Positions 60,753-64,000 of a stretch of 64,000 nt of DNA are shown one piece after another. Source of the stretch: Fervidobacterium pennivorans (GTDB lineage: Bacteria; Thermotogota; Thermotogae; Thermotogales; Fervidobacteriaceae). Numbering within the stretch: position 1 is the stretch's first letter; each line of letters opens with the position of its first letter. The stretch covers positions 1,820,001 to 1,884,000 of the forward strand of contig NZ_CP011393.1 in NCBI RefSeq assembly GCF_001644665.1. Direction: 5' to 3'. The notes below the pieces were generated by a model. That model worked only from the letters and a program-made list of their open reading frames with translations, ran no database searches and was not told the DNA's origin. The position numbers and the translations under genes are program-made.

Positions 60753-61460
60753 TTATTTCTTGCCTTCTGCAAGAGTGTTGAGATCAAGTTTTATTCCAGG
60801 TCCCATTGTGGAAGCGATAACTGCTTTCTTTATAAAGTTACCCTTCACACCTGCTGGTCTGAGAGCAAGAATCTGTTCATAAGCGGATTTTATGTTTTCT
60901 TTGAGTTTTTCTGGTTCAAATGAAGCTTTTCCAACCGGTATGTGTATATTTCCCGTCTTATCTGTTCTAACTTCAACTTTACCCTTTTTGAACTCAGAAA
61001 CCGTAGCTGCAACATCGTCTGTAACTGTTCCAGTTTTTGGGTTTGGCATTAATCCTCTTGGACCAAGGACCTTACCAAGCTTACCGATAACCTTCATCAT
61101 ATCCGGGGTTGCGATTGCAACATCGAAATCAAAGAATCCTTCGTTAGCAATTTTGTCAGCAAGTTCTTCTGCCCCAACGTAATCTGCACCTGCTTGTTTC
61201 GCTTCCTCCGCCTTATCTCCCTTTGCAAAGACCAGAACTCTTACACTTTTACCCGTTCCATTTGGAAGAGTAATTGTACTTCTTATGTTTTGTTCACTTT
61301 TTCTGTAGTCAATGTTTGTCTTTACATGAAGTTCCACCGTCTCATCGAACTTCGCCGTTGCAGTCTTTTTTACAAGCTCTACTGCTTCATCGAGTGGATA
61401 AGACTTTTCTCTATCTACAAGTTTCCTTACCTCATTGTACCTCTTGGAGTGTTTAGGCAT
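60753..61460 (-). CDS. rplA: Ribosomal protein L1
   Basis: 235 residues, full length. [79 protein letters not shown] and [19 protein letters not shown] are universal L1 stretches. L1 forms the mobile L1 stalk at the tRNA exit site and represses its own operon by binding the mRNA leader; a matching leader hairpin is seen before rplK. Last gene of the operon here; rplJ does not follow. Confidence 0.98.
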   Translation of the reverse strand: MPKHSKRYNEVRKLVDREKSYPLDEAVELVKKTATAKFDETVELHVKTNIDYRKSEQNIRSTITLPNGTGKSVRVLVFAKGDKAEEAKQAGADYVGAEELADKIANEGFFDFDVAIATPDMMKVIGKLGKVLGPRGLMPNPKTGTVTDDVAATVSEFKKGKVEVRTDKTGNIHIPVGKASFEPEKLKENIKSAYEQILALRPAGVKGNFIKKAVIASTMGPGIKLDLNTLAEGKK

Positions 61461-61483
61461 GTGTGAGCCTCCTCCTTTCCGCT

Positions 61484-61909
61484 TCAGTCTACAACTTCCA
61501 GACCCATGCTGCGAGCTGTTCCTTCGATTATTTTCATCGCAGCTTCAATGTCGTTTGCATTGAGGTCTGGCATTTTGAGTTCAGCAATTTCCCTGATTTG
61601 CTGCCTTGTCACTTTTCCAACAATCTTCCTCTTTGGTTCCTGCGAACCTGAGTTAATTTTCGCTGCTCTCTTCAGTAAGAAGCTAGCAGGAGGAGTCTTC
61701 GTGACAAACGTGAATGACCTGTCATCGTAAACGGTGACAATCACTGGTATTAGCAATCCAGCCTTATCAGCTGTGACTGCGTTGAACTTCTTACAGAATT
61801 CCATCAAGTTAACTCCTCTTTGACCCAATGCGGGACCGACTGGAGGAGCTGGCGTTGCTTTTCCGGCTTCGAGCACAAGCCTAACCTGTGCCACTACTTT
61901 CTTTGCCAT
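61484..61909 (-). CDS. rplK: Ribosomal protein L11
   Basis: 141 residues, full length. Starts [44 protein letters not shown] and continues with [16 protein letters not shown] and [26 protein letters not shown]. It binds 23S rRNA at the GTPase-associated centre. SD GGGAGG. The L1-binding leader lies just upstream and the rplA start 23 bases downstream. Confidence 0.98.
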   Translation of the reverse strand: MAKKVVAQVRLVLEAGKATPAPPVGPALGQRGVNLMEFCKKFNAVTADKAGLLIPVIVTVYDDRSFTFVTKTPPASFLLKRAAKINSGSQEPKRKIVGKVTRQQIREIAELKMPDLNANDIEAAMKIIEGTARSMGLEVVD

Positions 61910-61928
61910 ACAACTTACCTCCCTTTCT

Positions 61929-61975
61929 GTGGTATTTTCGGGCTCTTTGCCCTCCCACTGCGCACAATGTGCGCA
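61929..61975 (-). promoter_or_regulatory. L1-binding leader hairpin and second hairpin before rplK
   Basis: On the mRNA, GTGG-GA-GGGC-AAAGA-GCCC-GAAAATA-CCAC (61958 down to 61929) forms two short helices separated by an asymmetric internal loop, the form of the L1 site on 23S rRNA and of known L1 leaders. Just 5' of it a perfect 7-bp hairpin TGCGCAC/GTGCGCA (61959-61975) follows the nusG gene. The rplK SD lies a few bases downstream, so bound L1 can block translation of rplK-rplA. Confidence 0.8.
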
Positions 61976-61999
61976 AAATTATCTTTTATTAATTAACCT

Positions 62000-63067
62000 T
62001 TATATCTTCTCCACTTCACTTACATGAACAGTAACTGGTGTTTCTCTACCAAATATGGTAATATTAACCTTGAGTTCTTGTTTTTCTTCGTCAACCTCTT
62101 TTACTACACCAACAAAACCTTCAAACGGACCTGTTATAATCTTTACAGAATCGCCAGGTTGTATTTCCAATTCTACCTTTGTAATCTGCGTTTTTGCTTC
62201 GTGATGTATTTCCTCAAGACCTGCTAATCTCTTAATATAGTGCACTTCCTGTGGTTTCAACGGGAGCGGTCTTCCACCTGCTGAAACAAAACCCATTACA
62301 AATGGAGTACTTCTAACAAATTCCCACGTATGGTCGTTCATTATCATCTCAACAAAAAGATACCCCGGATAGAGCTTTCTTTTCTTTGTCTTTTGGATGA
62401 CTATCTCCTTTCTAGTTGGATACTCCACAATAGCAACTCTTCCACTGCTCTTTGCATATATTTTCCTACCCTCAGCTAACACTTGACCAGCCTTAACCAC
62501 AACGCCCTTTTTACAAACACTCGGATTGAAAACATCAACATGAATTATATAAACATCTTCATCGCCAAGAATAGTCCTAACAACTACCTTTTTGACCTTT
62601 TCATTTATAGCAACCTTACCATCTACGTCACAGATATATTCATCCGATGCTGCCAAAAACGTTCCCTGGAATACATTTGCACCCACCCGAAGTCCAGAGA
62701 CAGGTTTGGCAGATTCCGGGATTACGTAAGTCTTTGAAAATTTCTTGTCTGTAGTTTCAATAACTATCCTTCTGGCGTTTGTAACGTCAACTATTGTTCC
62801 ATCTCTCCTAACCTTAACAGCCGGTTCTTCAGCAATCAGGTCACCTTTTTCTACATCCATTCCGTTACTAACATGTAATTTAGCATCATGACTTACGATA
62901 TGTCTTTCAAGAGACTTACTCGAAGTGTCTATAACGGTCTCTTCCAAAACAACAACATTAGGGATTATGTTTTCGTATCCCTGTGCTTTTATTTTTGCTT
63001 CCAGGTTCTCCTTAACCTTGTTTTCATACCCTGTGATGGTATGAATTATGTACCATTCTTTTTTCAT
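62000..63067 (-). CDS. nusG: Transcription factor NusG with large insertion
   Basis: 355 residues, about twice the usual 180. The NGN domain is split: WYIIHTITGYENKVKENLEAKI (1-40) and KKRKLYPGYLFVEMIMNDHTWEFVRSTPFVMGFV (about 228-270) flank an inserted domain of about 180 residues rich in beta strands (DVEKGDLIAEEPAVKVRRDG ... VVVKAGQVLAEGRKIYAKSSGRVA). The C-terminal KOW domain contains GDSVKIITGPFEGFVGVV. The insertion is characteristic of Thermotoga NusG. It links RNA polymerase to ribosomes or Rho. Follows secE by 12 bases. Confidence 0.97.
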   Translation of the reverse strand: MKKEWYIIHTITGYENKVKENLEAKIKAQGYENIIPNVVVLEETVIDTSSKSLERHIVSHDAKLHVSNGMDVEKGDLIAEEPAVKVRRDGTIVDVTNARRIVIETTDKKFSKTYVIPESAKPVSGLRVGANVFQGTFLAASDEYICDVDGKVAINEKVKKVVVRTILGDEDVYIIHVDVFNPSVCKKGVVVKAGQVLAEGRKIYAKSSGRVAIVEYPTRKEIVIQKTKKRKLYPGYLFVEMIMNDHTWEFVRSTPFVMGFVSAGGRPLPLKPQEVHYIKRLAGLEEIHHEAKTQITKVELEIQPGDSVKIITGPFEGFVGVVKEVDEEKQELKVNITIFGRETPVTVHVSEVEKI

Positions 63068-63079
63068 TAGTTATTCACC

Positions 63080-63268
63080 TCAAAATTTCTTAAGCAGCAC
63101 GCCAAGTGTTCCAGAAAAGAACAAGTCGACTAAGAAAAGATAAATTGACGAGACTGCCAAAATAAACAAAACTACTCCTGTCGACACCAGGAGTTCTTCT
63201 CTGTTAGGCCACGTTGTCTTCTTCGCTTCTGCGATAACTTCTCTAAAGAACTTCTTCAGTTTTTCCAT
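63080..63268 (-). CDS. secE: Protein translocase subunit SecE
   Basis: 62 residues, the short single-helix type. FFREVIAEAKKTTWPNREELLVSTGVVLFILAVSSIYLFLVDL shows the conserved amphipathic EAKKTTWPNREE and the one membrane helix. It clamps SecY in the membrane. It sits at its usual place between tRNA-Trp/rpmG and nusG. Confidence 0.97.
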   Translation of the reverse strand: MEKLKKFFREVIAEAKKTTWPNREELLVSTGVVLFILAVSSIYLFLVDLFFSGTLGVLLKKF

Positions 63269-63335
63269 AGTTATCTCCCCCGATAGCCTTTATATTTAGG
63301 TACGGTAGTGTTGTGTTTTATAATATTAGAAAATT

Positions 63336-63411
63336 TGGCAGGGGCGGCAGGACTTGAACCCGCAACACCCGATTTTGGAGACCGGTGCTCTGCCAGTTGA
63401 GCTACGCCCCT
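63336..63411 (-). tRNA. tRNA-Trp (CCA)
   Basis: Minus strand, 76 nt: acceptor AGGGGCG/CGCCCCT, D arm GCTCAACTGGCAGAGC, anticodon loop with CCA (CTCCAAA), T arm GCGGGTTCAAGTCCTGC and encoded CCA end. Between rpmG and secE, as in many bacteria. Confidence 0.96.
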
Positions 63412-63454
63412 GCGAAAATAGTCATATTAATAAATCCACCTTAAGTTTTAACTA

Positions 63455-63604
63455 TTAGACCTTCGTTTCGGTATGGAATGTGTGTTTGTTACATTTTGGA
63501 CAGTATTTTCTGAGTCTGAGTTTATCTTTCTTACTTTTTTCTTTTGTTGTGTAATAATTTCTTGTGCCACACTCTTCACACTTGAGTCCTATCTGAACTC
63601 TCAT
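63455..63604 (-). CDS. rpmG: Ribosomal protein L33
   Basis: 49 residues from ATG 63604, with AGGAGG upstream; the longer frame is tRNA sequence. [21 protein letters not shown] and the second KYCPKC pair give the four-cysteine zinc form of L33. Located between tRNA-Tyr and tRNA-Trp in the operon. Confidence 0.97.
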   Translation of the reverse strand: MRVQIGLKCEECGTRNYYTTKEKSKKDKLRLRKYCPKCNKHTFHTETKV

Positions 63605-63638
63605 CGTCGTCCAGCCTCCTATATTATAAAAAAATATC

Positions 63639-63725
63639 TGGTGGTGAGGGAAGGATTTGAACCTTCGAAGGCATTCTGCCAGCGGATTTACAGTCCGCCC
63701 CCTTTGGCCACTCGGGCACCTCACC
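63639..63725 (-). tRNA. tRNA-Tyr (GTA)
   Basis: Minus strand, 87 nt, class II with a long variable arm. Acceptor GGTGAGG/CCTCACC, anticodon loop CTGTAAA, T arm AAGGTTCAAATCCTT and encoded CCA. Confidence 0.96.
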
Positions 63726-63739
63726 ACACATTCAGTGGC

Positions 63740-63816
63740 TGGAGCCAACGGAGGGACTTGAACCCTCAACCTGCTGATTACAAGTCAGCCGCTCTAGCCG
63801 GTTGAGCTACGTTGGC
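63740..63816 (-). tRNA. tRNA-Thr (TGT)
   Basis: Minus strand, 77 nt. Acceptor GCCAACG/CGTTGGC, D arm GCTCAACCGGCTAGAGC, anticodon loop CTTGTAA, T arm GAGGGTTCAAGTCCCTC, discriminator T and encoded CCA. First gene after the operon promoter. Confidence 0.96.
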
Positions 63817-63833
63817 TCGCTTATGCGTTAGTT

Positions 63834-63862
63834 ATTATACCTGAGGGGGGCAAATTTGTCAA
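63834..63862 (-). promoter_or_regulatory. Promoter of the tRNA-rpmG-secE-nusG-rplKA operon
   Basis: Minus strand: perfect TTGACA (63857-63862), 17-base spacer with a run of six C, perfect TATAAT (63834-63839). The tRNA-Thr 5' end is 17 bases after the -10 box. Confidence 0.92.
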
Positions 63863-63966
63863 CGTTTCATCTGAGTTTAAGTATGTTACATTTTTTCAAA
63901 GACACTCATCAATTGCCAGTCAATATAATACCATAATCTCTCAGAATTTCAAGGGAGAATTTAGTA

Positions 63967-63988
63967 TTTACACAGTTTAGAGTGTAAA
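63967..63988. repeat. Inverted repeat at the window end
   Basis: TTTACAC (63967-63973) and GTGTAAA (63982-63988) form a 7-bp inverted repeat with an 8-base spacer. It may be an operator for a gene beyond the window; 63863-63966 otherwise shows nothing recognisable. Confidence 0.35.
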
Positions 63989-64000
63989 CTCAACAGTAGT

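Noticed and set aside
63605-63769. N-terminal extension of L33
   Set aside because: The upstream frame is read through tRNA-Tyr; ATG 63604 has a good SD and gives the normal 49-residue protein.

Overview
The window looks like a chromosomal piece of a thermophilic, fermentative member of the Thermotogales, most likely a Fervidobacterium or close relative. The evidence is an AT-rich sequence, an Omp-alpha type outer-membrane anchor (SLH domain, long coiled coil, C-terminal membrane segment), a NusG of about 355 residues with the large internal insertion typical of Thermotogales, a fervidolysin-like subtilase, flavin/iron-sulfur diaphorase subunits of the bifurcating-hydrogenase type, ferredoxin-dependent 2-oxoacid oxidoreductase subunits, GH4 and TM0920-like alcohol dehydrogenase genes, and many GTG/TTG starts behind strong Shine-Dalgarno (SD) sequences. 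The species call is inference.

Layout. 1-4.9 kb: two tandem NuoE/NuoF-type (HydC/HydB, HndA/HndC) modules plus two small [2Fe-2S] proteins, all on the minus strand and separated by a hairpin; the last NuoF runs off the window. 5-16 kb: housekeeping and signalling genes (DMT transporter, cupin, pyroglutamyl peptidase, PP2C phosphatase with a pseudo-receiver, GH4 glycosidase, recN, cdd, CorC-like protein, PAS-GGDEF protein, iron ADH). 16-21 kb: Omp-alpha, cheB, dgkA, beta and gamma subunits of a 2-oxoacid:ferredoxin oxidoreductase without an adjacent alpha gene, and dCMP deaminase. 21-29 kb: ogt, PBP1, an unknown gene, ndk, an NhaC-type antiporter, a ferritin-like protein, a CapA-like protein, tRNA-Asn, an FmdB-type zinc ribbon and twin cold-shock genes. 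30-40 kb: a putative glycoside hydrolase, rqcP, a GAF-GAF-GGDEF protein whose first GAF resembles free-methionine sulfoxide reductase, an ABC exporter with a radical SAM protein, and fliR-flhB. 40-49 kb: YhhN-like protein, 5'-nucleotidase with LysM, an S41-like protein, a decayed acyl-CoA dehydrogenase/MFS junction, an FGGY kinase and a subtilase.

The most unusual region is 49.3-57.9 kb. A CrtQ-like GT2, a PlsY-like acyltransferase and a TPR protein (now broken by a nonsense codon) are followed by an IS element and then by a Rieske non-heme iron oxygenase, an NTF2-like protein, an SDR, a CrtI/CrtISO-like FAD enzyme and an SDH-type Clp-fold protease. Removing the IS leaves only about 34 nt between the TPR gene and the Rieske gene, so this was probably one operon of about eight genes. 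It may make or tailor a glycosylated, acylated isoprenoid or lipid, and it carries an O2-type oxygenase in what should be an anaerobe. I regard it as the best candidate for an undescribed system here.

58-64 kb: a probable outer-membrane metalloprotease flanked by two inverted copies of one terminator hairpin, then the classical tRNA-rpmG-tRNA-secE-nusG-rplK-rplA operon (minus strand) with a consensus promoter and an L1-binding leader before rplK. The expected rplJ-rplL does not follow rplA. All functional calls come from reading the sequence; no database search was run.
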